Below are positions 10,736 to 22,442 of a stretch of 64,000 bases of DNA, piece by piece; the first letter of the stretch is position 1; each line of letters begins with the position of its first letter. The notes under the pieces are model-generated. The model was not told the DNA's origin. It ran no database searches and saw only the letters and a program-made list of their open reading frames with translations. Origin of the DNA: Tolypocladium sp. Sup5 PDA-1 (taxonomy: Eukaryota; Ascomycota; Sordariomycetes; Hypocreales; Ophiocordycipitaceae). The translations under genes were made by a program, and so were the position numbers. The DNA lies in assembly GCA_000750105.3 (NCBI GenBank), contig JPHH03000048.1, positions 1 through 64,000 of the forward strand, in the 5' to 3' direction.

Positions 10736-11364
10736 CTATGAGTGCTTAGCGATCAAGGCATCAACCGCCTTCTTGCCCATATCGTTCAACGTGCTTTGCA
10801 TAATTTCCAGGATACTGATGTCGACGCTAATTTGCGACTTGCACCAGTTCCTCAGCTCGACCCAACCAGGCTGTCCAGGCCCAGCGACGCGAGGGGCTGG
10901 TCCATGTCCATCTCGTCGGCGTTCTTCGTCATGAACCCGTACAGAGTCTTGCCGATCTCCTTGGCCAGATAAGTCACGGCTTCATCGCCGAGGCTGCTCA
11001 CGCCCCGGGAAGTGGCGCTGTTCAGGAACGCCTTAAGACTCTCGTCGGTCGCCGAGGAGCCCTGCGCGCGACTCCATGGTTCGGTAGACCGAGAAACGTC
11101 GATCGCGCTTCCAGATGCGGTTGCTGGGGTCCGCCGGGGGTATGTACGAGCGGACGCCCATGGCGATCTCGCTCGGGTTGCTGTAATATTCTCGGCCGCG
11201 GCTAGGCTGCTGCTGCTGCTGTTGCCCGCTCTTGTTAGTGATGGGGGGAGCGATCTGGCCATAGCTAGCCTCACGCCTTCGCGCATGTCCTCTTCGGTCA
11301 GAAGGTTAGCGTCCAGGAATCGGAAGTAGTCGAGAAGAGTGCTCGACTTAGTAACGAAACCCAT
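10736..11364 (-). pseudogene. C-terminal relic of a highly reducing polyketide synthase (ACP end)
   Basis: On the minus strand the piece opens with MGFVTKSSTLLDYF, passes through SEIAMGVRSYIPPADPSNRI in a second frame, returns to DESLKAFLNSAT, and reaches an acyl-carrier domain with the phosphopantetheine site LGLDSLV. One base appears lost just after that site, because the continuation ELRNWCKSQISVDISILEIM and a terminal KKAVDALIAKHS then TAG (10736-10738) lie in the next frame. This matches the region between the ketoreductase and the ACP, plus the C-terminus, of fungal highly reducing PKSs. At least three frame changes and the abrupt start at a low-complexity tract mark it as dead. It implies that a PKS gene once stood here or was copied here. 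Confidence 0.8.
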
Positions 11365-11850
11365 GTCTTCTAAAACGATCCCTACTCTTTACTCACCTTT
11401 ACCCCTTTACCTTTACTTTACTTTACTTAGTTATAATATAACTACTTCCTCTACTTTACTAGGTTCCCTTCTTAGGCTCGACGCCTATCTACTCCAGCCG
11501 AGGACTAGACTAAATCCTCGCCTATACGAGTATCTAGAGTATATATACTTCGCCTTACCTTGCGTAGCCCCTTTAGGGTATACCTTCCGTCCTCTTACCC
11601 TCTTGCCTTTACTGCCCTCCCTACCCTCCTTACTCTCTAGGGCCTAGAGCTGTACCCGTGTCTAGAGCATATATATTTCGCCCGCCTACCCTACCCTCCC
11701 TACCCTCCCTACCCTCCCTGCCCTCCCTGCCATCTATACCCTACACCTATCCGTGCCCGTGCCCGTGCCTGTGTCCGGAGCATCTATGCTTCACCTAGCC
11801 CTAAACCCCCTGGGCCTAACCCGAGGGCTAACCGCCCGTTCGCCCCCTAC
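11365..11850. repeat. pyrimidine-rich low-complexity tract with minisatellite
   Basis: C/T-rich simple sequence, including CTTTAC runs near 11398-11430, tandem CCTACCCTC-type units at about 11687-11735 and GTGCCC repeats at 11754-11772. Two related blocks (TCTAGAGTATATATACTTCG near 11533 and TCTAGAGCATATATATTTCG near 11661) suggest an older, longer duplication. It marks the point where the PKS relic is cut off. Confidence 0.7.
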
Positions 11851-11989
11851 TATAAGAACAGTTCAAAAGTCTACTATAACTTTGCCTCGATGCTGTGTTA
11901 GGGCGTTACGTTCTGTAGTAGGCTAGAATAATGAGTAATTTTCAAACTTAATGCCTCCTATCCATAACAGGTTTCCGTTCAGAACGTGA

Positions 11990-14900
11990 TCAATTGCTCG
12001 CCTCCTGCCCTAGCTGGAACTGACTGATAAATCTCCGCTCAACTCTCTCCGTCTTCTCCTTATTTCCGTTAACTCCCTCTTTAGATTCTCCCCAGCCACC
12101 ACCTCCGGGCGTGTCAATCACGACCCAATCCCCGTTTTGGACTTTGAAGTCCTTTCTGCCTCCAACACGGCACCACCGACCACCGGCTCCGCCTTTCACG
12201 ACATAGTTCACCCCAGATTTGCCGTCCTCACCGCCCTTCATGCCATAGGGCCGCGTGACTCTCCGCTCGGAGACAATGGAACAGCCCATGTCCTGTCCAA
12301 ACTCGTACACACGACGGATTCCGTTGCCGCCGTTATACTGCCCCCTACCACCAGATCTCTCCCTGATGCTGAACTCCTTCAGGAGGACCGGATATCTCTT
12401 CTCCATGACTTCTGGGTCTGTAATCTTCGTGTTAGTCATGTGGATGTGCACACCGCTCGTCCCGTGCCACCCGGGTCCTGCTCCGCTTCCGCCGCAGATA
12501 GTCTCGCAGAAGCCGAAACCAGTCTCGGGGATGAGGTCACCAGTGGCCGAGTCGATGTTTCCGTCGATGCCGAAGGACACGACGTTGCAGTCGCCTTGGC
12601 TGGCGGCGCAAGCGGCGAATGCCTTGATCACGACGTCTGTGACGCGCTGAGATGTAATGGGGTTGCCAGCGCAGACGGCAGCTGTGGGGGACGGGTTGAG
12701 AATGCTACCAGGCGGGATGGTGAACGCTATAGGACGCAAGCAACCCTCATTAAGGGGAATGTCTTGGTTGATCAGGCACCGTAGGACGTATAGTGTTGCG
12801 CTGCGGGCGATGGCTTGCGGGGCGTTAAAGGAGTGATATCCCTCCTCGCCCGTGCCGGTGAAGTCGAAGTGCGCTGAAGCGTTTTCTGGGTTGATGGTGA
12901 CGGTCAACTGGATGGGAGTGCCATCATCCATGTGATCCAGGGCGAACAATGGCTTACCGCCTGTGGTGGCATGCGTGCGCAGGAGGAACTCACGGACGCA
13001 AGCTTCGGCGTTGTCGGTGATTGCGTGCATGTTGAAGTGCACTGTTCCAAGTCCGTTTTCTGCGATCAGTTCCGATACAAGGGCAGCACCTTTGGCATTA
13101 GCAGACACTTGCGCTTTGAGGTCGTTGATGTTGTCTGAGAGCTTTCTGGTGCCCGAGCAGCCAGGGTATTGGGCGGGATCCTCAAGCATGAGTTTCGTGA
13201 TCATCTTCTCGTTGAATACGCCGTCTCGGACAAGGAACTCGGACACAATCGCAGCACCTTCTTCATACAACTCCACACTACCAGCAGGCATTGAGCCTGG
13301 CAGAATGCCACCAATCTCCTGATGATGGCCTCTGGATGCAGTGTAGAAGATGATCTCCTTGCCTTCCGCGTCAAAAACGGGGGTAACACATGTGATGTCC
13401 GGCAGGTGAGTTCCTCCAGAGATGGGATGGTTCGCGACAATGACGTCTCCAGGGCGCAACTGGCCCTCATACTTCTTGTGCTGGTACGTGACAGCCTGCT
13501 CCATGGACCCCAGGTGCACAGGTACGTGCGGAGCATTGGCGACTAGGCGGCCATCGGGGCTGAACAGCGCACAGCTGAAATCTAGGCGCTCCTTGATGTT
13601 GACAGATACAGAAGTCTTCTGCAAGACATGACCCATTTGTTCCGCAATGCTCATGAAGCGGTGGGCCATGACGGTGAGCTGGACGGGGTCAACCTTCTTT
13701 CGATCCATGGGGGCTGCTTCAACTGGCTGGGAGCTGTTGCGGTCAAGCTCCAAAACAACATGGCGTTCGAGGATAACGGCCTTGGACTCGGGACTGACCA
13801 CAATGGTCTGGGTGTCATCAAGGATGATTGCCGGTCCTTGGATTAAGTCGCCTATCTGCAGCGAGTTGAGGCGGTAGAGTGGAGCTTCAGTCCATCCTCC
13901 CTCAAAGAATACCTTGACCCTGTCAGAGATCTTATCTGTTGACACAGCAACAGTTGATGAGGAAGCTAGCTGATTCTCCAAGTTGAAGACTGGCTCGACG
14001 CTCTGACTCTGGGCCGTGGCCCGAACACGAACATTCTCCACAAGGATATCCCTCCCGTCCATGGTGAAGGAGAATTGCCTCTTGTGCTCTGCTGTGAAGG
14101 CCGCCGCCCACATCCCATTTTTCGGTCTGGGAATCATGAAGGTTGTGTCGGAGCCTACGTAGCGCAAGTTGAGGAAGTGCTCAAACGTAATGGAGGATGA
14201 ACTCGCGCCGTCGGCAATGAGCTTGTCAGCCGCTGCGGACTCAAGGCCCTGGAGACGGAAATTAAGCTCATCAATAGACGAGTTCAAGTCGGCCGAGTAA
14301 GGCAGCTGGACGTCGTGTACGAGCTCGGCCAGAGCCATGCCGTAGGCAGATAGGACGGAAGAGAAACAATGAATGAGGATGCGGTCAATCCCGAGGTTCG
14401 CTGCAATGGCCTTGACGTTATTAGAACAAGGGCTTTTGAAAGGGTCTCAGGGAAGCTTACACAGGCGTGTTGGCCACCAGCGCCGCCAAAGACGGCAAGC
14501 TCGTGATCCGAAGTTCGGTAACCCTTGGCCTCCGTCAACGATCGAATAGGGCGGCACATGGTCTCATTAGCCACTTGAAGGAAACCCAGAGCCAGCTCTT
14601 CAACAGTCTTGGGCTTCGCGCCAGTCGCGGCGAGGTCGGCGTTGACCCGTTCGAGGAGCTTCTCGAATGCCGCCCTGGCGCCGTCGTAATCGAGGGGCTC
14701 ATTTTCTTCTGCGCCAAAGATCTTGGGGAAATACTCGGCTTGCAGACGACCGAGGACCAGATTGGCGTCTGTTGCCGTCAGGGGCCCGCCCTTACGGTAG
14801 GCCACGGGACCAGGGTGAGCGCCCGCAGACTCCGGCCCCACGAGGAATAGGCCGTTCCTGTAAGAAAGAATGCTGCCGCCCCCTATTACACTGTTAGCTT

Positions 14901-16109
14901 GAGGGTGGGCTTGGACGCAGGGACTGGCTAACCTGCAGCGACAGTATCGATCTCTAGCTGAGGCGCTTGAATGGTGATACCAGCCGTGATGGACTCGAAG
15001 GTATGCTCCAGAGCACCAGCATATCTCGAAACATCCGTACTTGTGCCTCCCATGTCGAATCCAATGACCGGCTTCTTCCTCGCGGGATCATAGCAAGTCC
15101 TGCTGAAGCCCACAACACCACCAGCGGGTCCGGACAAGATGGCTTTCAAACCACTGAAGCTTTGCCATCCCACCAATCCACCATCGCTCTGCATGAACTC
15201 GCACCTCGCACCTTTCGAGTCTTGTAGTTCGCCTACAAAACCCTTGCGAAAGCCGTCAATGTATGTCTTCGTGACGGGTGTTAGGTAGGCATCGGCAGTG
15301 GCAGAGTAGCCGCGCGAGATGGCTTTGATCATGGGGAAGATCTGGGAGGAGAGAGAAATTTGTGTAAAGCCAATGGCAGAAGCGATGTCCGCAAGCTGGA
15401 GTTCATGATCGGGAAAGGTATAAGAGTGGATGAGGGTTATGGCGAGGGCCCTGACACCTTTGTCATAGAGCGCCAGGAGGCCTTTCCTTGCTCCCTCGAC
15501 GCCTGATTTCCCATTAGCATACGCGTTTTTCTCGGCGTAGATGAGGTGAAGAAACGAACCTAAGGGCTCAATGATGCGAACCGCTTCTCCACCAATTCCC
15601 TTCCTCAGTCCGAGCGATTCTCTCGCAGGGCCACTCAGGATCGTAGCAGTTTCTGTGGAATCATGGAGCGTGACGCGCTCATCAATCTCAAGCACGTCCT
15701 TGAACAACGTCTCCGGTCTCCTGATATTCAGATCAAATAACTTTGGCCTCGTCTGATCTCCAATTCTCAGAAGATCTTTGAACCCTTTCGTCACGACTAA
15801 AGCACATGGCGTGCCCGCCCTCTCCAGAAGCGCGTTCGTCGCCACCGTCGTGCCCATCTTGATGCTCTCTATCCCGGTAGTGTCAATCTTCGGACCGCGC
15901 GGGATGGAATTTCCCGTCGCGATCTCGAGGACTCGCCGGATGCCTTCTGTCGGCGCATCGGCATAGTTTGTTGGGTCGTTACTCAATAGCTTGACCAGGA
16001 TGTCTGGCTTGCCAGGGACAATGCCTAGGCAGTCTGTGAAGGTGCCGCCGCGATCAATGGCAATGCGAATGCCCGACGAGGACTCCCCGTCAACATGAAT
16101 GTAAGGCAT
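11990..16109 (-). CDS. 5-oxoprolinase (ATP-hydrolysing), hydantoinase A/B family
   Basis: 5-Oxoprolinase opens 5-oxo-L-proline to glutamate using ATP, the last step of glutathione turnover; close relatives act on hydantoins. Three exons on the minus strand, 16109-14933, 14882-14461 and 14410-11990, with 50-bp GT-AG introns, give about 1339 residues, close to the roughly 1290 of eukaryotic 5-oxoprolinases. The N-terminal hydantoinase A domain shows the nucleotide-binding [16 protein letters not shown] (about residue 14) and [23 protein letters not shown] spans the second splice site; the hydantoinase B half includes [20 protein letters not shown] and a glycine-rich end ([21 protein letters not shown]). 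No damage is seen. The paralogous family is broad, so the substrate could be another cyclic amide. An MFS gene on the same strand lies just upstream. Confidence 0.92.
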
Positions 16110-17156
16110 GACTGAGACAGTGCTTGGACTGTAGAGAAGGTTAACAGTACTGAGAGACAGAATTGGGAAGTATGAGTCTCATGAATGCGACGCCTTGCCT
16201 GATATAGCAGTCGATGTGACGAGTCTTCTTCAAATGTTACTTCCCCGGGAACACCTGGTCCGAAGACCGTTCCGGCTTGATCGGCCCTCGGACTTCCTCA
16301 CGGCAGCGGCTCCGATAGCTGACCGAAAGACGCCGCTCGGGGACAAACCTGTGGTCATCGTCTTCCGTTCGCAGACTTCCAGAGGCGGCTCGCAGCTGCC
16401 TCAGGGTCGCCCCCTATCAGTCGCGTGGCAAGCTATCAATCTAAAGCTCCAGAAGCTAGTGCTTCAGCTACGCGCGAAGGAAGGCCGTCGCTCCCCAGAG
16501 TCCGAAGCTAGCGAGGACAATGTCGGCCTCTGGACTCCGAAACAATCCGCGTCAGCGAGCGCCACCGTTCCCACGGGATCAAGCACACGTGACTATGCCG
16601 CGAGTCAGTGTCATGGCCTGTGCAAGGTTCCCCGCGAATTGTAAAATCTGGGGATGACAAGAACTCAAGGACGATCTGTGCTTCACGAATCTATGTACTA
16701 TCGAGCTTGATATGTCATGACTTTGCATGGCTCAATGAGATGTTTCAGATTTTGGACACCGACGCCCAAGGTCCGCACCCTAATACATCCCATCACAGTG
16801 GGCATCTAGCCATAACACCAACCAACGTAGCCTAATTTTCTGTTTTTAAATGTATTGAGCTTTCAGCGGCCACTCTACGTAACCACATGTATCGCCTGCA
16901 ACAACCTCCACGAGCTGACGAGAAGGAGAACTACAATGATTAATATAACAATTTTCTAATTCAAATTAATTCAACTTCAATCAATTCAATAGTGTCGAAA
17001 ACCCTGCTTGGTTTAAATTGATGGAAGCGCTGCTACAGGCTGAGAACATTAACTGAGAAGTACAGGCATATCCTCAACGAAAAAGAGGAGAACATCTCTC
17101 TTGCCCAGACAAAACTTCTCCCAAGCCCCCCTTCCCGAAAATACCCATCTAAATCT
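16110..17156. promoter_or_regulatory. intergenic: 5-oxoprolinase promoter and MFS 3' flank
   Basis: No gene recognised. It contains GAGTCCGAA at 16498-16506 and GACTCCGAA at 16533-16541, a motif also found upstream of the neighbouring genes. The part from 16840 to 17030 is AT-rich with TTCAATT repeats, likely 3' flank of the MFS gene. Open frames at 16195-16835 lack protein-like features. Confidence 0.4.
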
Positions 17157-18764
17157 TCACCAAATGTACCGGAAGTGAATGTTCTGCTTATCCGTAAGGT
17201 CACGGAAATCTGTATCCGAATGGACGGTTTGGCCTCGACCCTTATCGATGGCATCCCGTCTGCGGTTCTCGTACCAACAGTACGCCGCGTAGAGGATAAT
17301 GACAATCGTGGCGAGGACGTAGCTTGCCAGAATAGCAGCCATGCCGAGCGTATACATAGGCGCCTGGTTAGACTTGAAGAACTGCGGGGCAATGATGTTG
17401 GACAAACAGTACGCGATGAAGACGATCGCGTTGACGGTGACCTTCTTCGTGTGCCCAGCGGTGTTTGCGGTGTTCATGCCCAGGGACACAACGAAAGGAC
17501 CGAGATAGAAATAGGACATGTAGAGTGCCGCAAGACGACCCTGATAATCATCCAGCGGCAGCGTGTACAGGAAGACAGAGGAGATGAGACCAACTGTGAT
17601 GCCGAAGAGGACCCATCCCGTGCGGCATTGCTTCTTAGGGAGGTACTTAGCGCAGAGGAAGACACCACCATTGCAGAGGTATGAGGAAACAGTCTGCATG
17701 ATACCTGTAGGCATCATAAGCAAGGTCGAGCGCTGCGAGGTGTAACCCAATCCTTGAATAACGAGCGGGGCGAAGTTGGTGAGGCCACCGTTGGGGATGG
17801 AGATGAAGACTTGAAAGAGGAACATGAGCCAGGTCTTGGGGTCGAGTAATGCCTCAATGAGCTGCTCCTTCTTGAAGTTCTTGTTCTCGACACCAGTCTG
17901 ATCCTCCCTCAACCGGTCAATGACAATGGCTTTCTGCCTCTCCGTCACAAACTTTGCCTTGACGGGATTATCAGGCAAGAAGATGCCAATGACACAAGCC
18001 CAAACAATAGTCATCGCACCCGTGATCCAGAACATTGACCTCCACTGGTGCTCACCAGCCAGGAAGCCAATGCCCCAGCCGATCGGGCCGGTGAAGCACA
18101 CGGACAGACCTGTGTACATGAGACCCGTGCGGATAGGCTGCTCGCGCCGGGTATACCACATGCCCAAGATGAGAAAGTTGCCCGGAACGATGGGGGCCTC
18201 TAAGATACCGAGGAGGACGCGGACAGCGATAAGACTGGCAAAGTTGCTGGCGAAGCCGGTGCCGATGAGGACGCAGCCCCAAAGCAGCTGGGCCACAAAC
18301 ATGAGCTTGGCGATAGGGAACCTTTGGAGGAGATTGCCGCTGGGGAGGCACCAGAACAGGTAGCCAAACTATCAACGGGTTGTCAATTGCTGTCGTCGAT
18401 AGACAACGACCCAGGGGATGATAATACTCACGTAGAAGGCACTGCCAACCCAACTGTACCGGTCTCCGTAGAGATCAGTGTCCTTTCTGAAACCGTACAA
18501 AGCCGCTGTAGCAGTAGTGACTTTGTCCATAGCACCAAGCGTGATGTTAAACCACAACAACGGGACAAGACGAAAGTCGAGCTTCCACCGCAGGCGTGAC
18601 CATTCCTCATTGGTGTAACCATCACCATCAGTGAACTGGTTGGCGTACGCAGCAGCAACATCAACGTCACTGGCAGTATCGGTCTTGCCAGGATGGATGG
18701 AGGCGTCCTCCACGCCCCCTTGGGTGATTTCAGTCTTCATATTTTTCTCGGGTTCCACCGACAT
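17157..18764 (-). CDS. MFS transporter, allantoate/anion:cation symporter type
   Basis: A plasma-membrane or organellar carrier of the Dal5/ACS group, which imports small carboxylates, ureides, dipeptides or vitamins. Two exons, 18764-18432 and 18368-17157, with a 63-bp GT-AG intron, give 514 residues, the family length. A hydrophilic N-terminus (about 60 residues) is followed by RWKLDFRLVPLLWFNITLGAMDK, whose charged lead and DK pair are usual for the first helix of this group. Around twelve hydrophobic segments follow, with MWYTRREQPIRTGLMYTG and GHTKKVTVNAIVFIAYC as typical loop motifs, then a basic tail ending in FRYIW. It is divergent from the amidotransferase gene at 19884 and on the same strand as the 5-oxoprolinase gene. 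An amino acid derivative is a reasonable cargo, but that is inference. Confidence 0.92.
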
Positions 18765-19883
18765 GGTAGACCTTGTCTTTTATCCCCACAGACGAAAGAA
18801 GGGGATTGAAGTTGAGGAAGTAAGTATGCAAAGAACGATCTTGTGGATCGCAATGTCGACGGCAATGATGGTAATGAATGAAGGAGTGATGTGGAGCGAT
18901 AGTTATATCAACACATATTATGACGCCACCCACACATGGTGGCAGCCACGTCTCAATACGCGGCCTTGCAACGGCAGACGACTTACTGGCCTTGGGATTC
19001 CTGGTCGAAGAACCGTATCAAGAGTCGGACAACCGAACATAGGCAATACAATGCGACAAAGTTACATGTAGAAACAAGGTCAGATAAGGGCCAAGAACAG
19101 TGGTGGAAAGCTAGCCTTGAGTCGTGCATGACCACACGGGCGCAAGCTAGTGGCATTGGACTATTGACAGGCATTCGTATCATAGTGGAGTCTCACTTCC
19201 GGGGGCGTCGGCCAGCGAACGTGCAGCGGCCTACTCAGACCGACGGCAATGGCAATCGTGCGTCGGAGAAATGGCTTGCATGCGGGGTTCGCAGTGCCCC
19301 TCAGCTGTGCGAACGAGGCGGACTTTTGTCCTCGTCTATCGGCGTCCAGACTCCGAAGTCACTAACATCCGGAGGGGGCGAGGGAGCGTGCGCCTCCCAA
19401 GCGTGCGTTCCTGTACCAACGCCGATCATCGTGGCTCATCGCATATCCAACAACCGTATCTACTCTTGAGGATTTCATTTCCCGGGAATCAGAACACGTT
19501 CTGGCCGACAACAAAGCCTCGACCATCGGGATCTTGAGGTCCGCCGAGAAGCTGAGAAGGCGTTGCTCCTCTTTTGCCAGAAGTCCGAGCGCCGATGCCG
19601 GTGTGCTAAGGTGGGTCATGAACGCTGAGGACAAGAACAGAACAAAGGAAGAGAATGCGAGGCTTGCATTTGTCCTAACTCCTGTGTACTAAGGTATCTG
19701 TGCTATTTGTGTGTTGAAAAGGGAAGAGAGAAAAAACAAGCCGAGTTTTGTTCTTCATGTGTACTGTACGCTCAAATCGATACTTCCCTGGTCTCGTATC
19801 GTTTCCTTTTGTCTTCGAAGCGTCATTTCATTCGTGCCAATTATCTCTGGATCCTGGGAATCAACATCAAGATAGTCGGCAAT
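18765..19883. promoter_or_regulatory. divergent promoter region between MFS and amidotransferase genes
   Basis: No gene is recognised in these 1.1 kb. GACTCCGAA occurs at 19349-19357, close to CATCCGGAGGGGGCG. Short open frames are scattered on both strands without protein-like composition. Confidence 0.45.
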
Positions 19884-20765
19884 ATGGTGGCATCACCACT
19901 TATCATACGCATCGCCATGCTCAACGCCGATACACCCGTGCCGAATGTCCTCGCAAAAGCAGGCTCGTATGGCAACGTCTTCCATAACCTCCTGACAGCG
20001 GCAGCAAAACGCGTGGCCCCTAGCCTCGCTATCGAATCTGAGGACTTTGACGTTGTGCGTGGGGAATATCCCAGATCGGCATCCGACTTCGATGCCTTGC
20101 TCATTACGGGATCTGCGGCATCCTCGTATGACGACAACGAATGGACCCACAAGCTGGACGAGTACCTTCTGAGTGTGTACGAAACCTGCCCGAGGGTCAA
20201 GATCTTTGGAAGCTGCTTTGGCCATCAGATGGTCTGCCAGAGCATATTGCGCAAGTACGGCGTCATAGTTGAGAAGCACCCAAAGGGGTGGGAATTAGGC
20301 GTACACGAGATCCAGCTCAACGAGGCCTTCCTTGAGGCTCTAGGCTCCAGGTTCTGCTCTGCCAACCGCGAGCCTACTCCGGATACTGCCAACGACCCGC
20401 AGCCACTAAGCCCGAAAACACTGCGCCTTCAATTCATTCATGTCGACCACGTCAAGATTCCTGAGGGAAGGAGCCTTCCTTCTCCGTGGCTTCTCATGGG
20501 CTGGACAAAGCACTGCGCGGTCCAGGGCGTGTACGAGCCGGGTCGTGTGCTCACGTACCAAGGGCACTTTGAGTTTGATCGCTTCATTAATACGAAGACA
20601 CTCGAGGTGTTTGCTGCGAAATGGGAGACAAAGGCATTGCAGAGCGGGTTGGAGGCCATAGATAAGGATGATGACTCAAAGGAGGCTGCAGGGATGGTTG
20701 TTAGATTCTTGCTGGAAGGGAGATCGGTTGTCTACGGCGGGGATGGGTTAATGACGCGTCCTTAA
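19884..20765 (+). CDS. class I glutamine amidotransferase-like protein
   Basis: A stand-alone glutamine amidotransferase fold of the GMP-synthase-like group; such proteins hydrolyse glutamine or gamma-glutamyl compounds. Single exon, 293 residues. The nucleophile motif GSCFGHQM places Cys111, and the His/Glu pair is in QGHFEFD (His228, Glu230), so the triad looks complete. DALLITGSAASSYDD and EYLLSVYETCPRVKIFGSC are typical of the fold. The open frame extends upstream to 19707, but the ATG at 19884 (MVASPLIIRIAMLNADTP) begins at the first beta strand and is preferred. It converges on the aminotransferase gene, with about 310 bp between stops. In context it could supply ammonia or trim a gamma-glutamyl group, which is inference. 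Confidence 0.88.
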   Translation: MVASPLIIRIAMLNADTPVPNVLAKAGSYGNVFHNLLTAAAKRVAPSLAIESEDFDVVRGEYPRSASDFDALLITGSAASSYDDNEWTHKLDEYLLSVYETCPRVKIFGSCFGHQMVCQSILRKYGVIVEKHPKGWELGVHEIQLNEAFLEALGSRFCSANREPTPDTANDPQPLSPKTLRLQFIHVDHVKIPEGRSLPSPWLLMGWTKHCAVQGVYEPGRVLTYQGHFEFDRFINTKTLEVFAAKWETKALQSGLEAIDKDDDSKEAAGMVVRFLLEGRSVVYGGDGLMTRP

Positions 20766-21077
20766 GTGATGCAAACTGGGGTTGTATTACGCATTAGCAC
20801 GGCCCAATTCTTTTCGCTCTATATTCAATGACACGTTGTTAACCTCGCTTTTTTCAGATATCTCTTATTGCGCTCTAATACACTAATGTAATGCCTAGTA
20901 AACCATGCGGCATTCTTCAACTCAATAACCCCAAGCCATCTAGCATCAATCGTTTGACATTGGTGGCCACATTGCCGAAGAAGTGTGCAAAATATGATGA
21001 GCGGGCAAGCATGATTCGAGGACGAAAACTGAGTATTGTAAGAAGACCGTATTGAAAGCTCTATATGGCATGCATTT
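20766..21077. other. shared 3' flank of convergent genes
   Basis: AT-rich stretch between the amidotransferase and aminotransferase stops. It should hold both polyadenylation regions; no other feature is seen. Confidence 0.45.
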
Positions 21078-22442
21078 CTAGCCAGCCTTTACTTCCTTAA
21101 CAAGCTTCGCTAGCCTTTCTATTCCTTCAATGATCTCCTCCTCGGTATGCCACGCCCAGCACAACCTGATGCCCTTGCCATAGCCGTCCTTGGCTCTCGC
21201 CGTGCTGGTAGCATCACCCTCAACTATCATCATCGCGCCAAAGGCAAAGTTCAAGTTATACTTCTCAAGCGCCAGGGCAGCAAGGTCCGGGACCGAGATG
21301 GGTAAACCGGAAGGGACGGTCAAGTATGTAAAATAGCCGCCTGCAGCCATCTCAGGAACATGGGCATTGGCCTTAGCCCCAGGTGAGGTTTCGTACGGCA
21401 TCCCTGTTGATACCTCAAAGCCCAGGGGAAGCAGATGCTCCTCAATGGCTTTGAACATCGCGTAGTATCGCGACCGATAAGTCGGGATGAGTGTATTCTT
21501 GATGTGCCCCTCGAAACTGCCCGATTCCATCATCTCATCAATGAACGTAGCCGTGAGATGTGACGGGCTCCCACCTGATCTTGTCGCGCCAACTGTGGAC
21601 AGGCCCAGTGCAAATGATGGGGTGCCTTCAGCCCAACCTGTCCTGACCCCGGGTGCGATGATTTTCGAAAATGACCCGTTGCTCACAGAGTTGCCCCATT
21701 CATCCCTGGGTCCACCATTGAGCGTGCGGTCGACATCGATGATTCTAGGAGGGACAGCTCCAAGCTTAGACACATCCACATCGGGGGATTTGGGCCAGCG
21801 GAGGACATCGTAGACATCATCGGTCACGACTAAAGCATCAAACTCTCGGGCAAGGCGTACGAGTTCCTGTCTCCGTCGTAGCGACATCGTCTTTCCACTC
21901 GGGTTGGCAAAGGTAGGCACGGCGTAGATGATATGCTTATAGAGCTTGGCATATCGTTCATGCGTCTTCAGTTCCGGTGCTTGTGGATGTGGCTCTGCTT
22001 CGATCTTCTCGAGAGCTGAGCGTAGAAACTCAATGTCCAGTCCTTCTTCGTCTTCTGCAACACCGCGTAGCCGGCCCTCAAAACCTGCATCTGTAAATAT
22101 AGGACATGCTAAAAAGTAGCTCGGCTCAAGGATCCATATCCTCCTTGTGTACCCTGGCTCCGTAAACTTGGCCAGGATATTCTCGAGGTTCGCCGATGCA
22201 CCGTTCGAGATACAGATGCGGTCTGACGAAAGCGGGTGAGGGCTCCCTGGGTTGTATACGGAGCTCAGCCACTCCGCAATTCTCCGCCTTAGAGGAGCAT
22301 AACCTGCATCAGGTCCGTAGATCAGCGCCGCAGCTGTTTTCTTCTGTGACTGAATAATGGCTGTGGCGCCATTAAACAGCTGGGCTGCCGGGAAGAGCGA
22401 TGGTGAAGGCCACCCAAGTTGCAAGTTGATGTGCTCTGTCAT
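21078..22442 (-). CDS. PLP-dependent aminotransferase, class I/II
   Basis: A fold-type I pyridoxal phosphate enzyme that moves amino groups between amino and keto acids. Single exon, 454 residues from the ATG at 22442; an in-frame ATG 36 bases upstream is possible, but MTEHINLQLGWPSPSLFP is the usual beginning of this fungal group. Visible are YGPDAGYAPLRRRIAEWL, the cofactor pocket ISNGASANLENI, PTFANPSGKTMSLRRRQEL, VTDDVYDVL with the PLP-binding Asp and Tyr, and the lysine in SNGSFSKIIAPGVRTGW (about residue 260). This resembles the alpha-aminoadipate/aromatic (Aro8-like) and MocR-like aminotransferases. It is divergent from the isocitrate-lyase-like gene and shares its promoter region, so the two may be co-regulated. 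Substrate unknown. Confidence 0.9.
   Translation of the reverse strand: MTEHINLQLGWPSPSLFPAAQLFNGATAIIQSQKKTAAALIYGPDAGYAPLRRRIAEWLSSVYNPGSPHPLSSDRICISNGASANLENILAKFTEPGYTRRIWILEPSYFLACPIFTDAGFEGRLRGVAEDEEGLDIEFLRSALEKIEAEPHPQAPELKTHERYAKLYKHIIYAVPTFANPSGKTMSLRRRQELVRLAREFDALVVTDDVYDVLRWPKSPDVDVSKLGAVPPRIIDVDRTLNGGPRDEWGNSVSNGSFSKIIAPGVRTGWAEGTPSFALGLSTVGATRSGGSPSHLTATFIDEMMESGSFEGHIKNTLIPTYRSRYYAMFKAIEEHLLPLGFEVSTGMPYETSPGAKANAHVPEMAAGGYFTYLTVPSGLPISVPDLAALALEKYNLNFAFGAMMIVEGDATSTARAKDGYGKGIRLCWAWHTEEEIIEGIERLAKLVKEVKAG

Noticed and set aside
10458..10934. 158-codon plus-strand open frame
   Set aside because: Overlaps the ACP relic on the other strand, starts without a convincing ATG and resembles no protein.
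12137..13322. Several plus-strand open frames over the 5-oxoprolinase gene
   Set aside because: Shadows created by the codon use of the intact minus-strand gene.
18631..19537. Overlapping open frames in the MFS/amidotransferase intergenic region
   Set aside because: Low-complexity composition, no family motif, both strands open equally; more likely promoter DNA.
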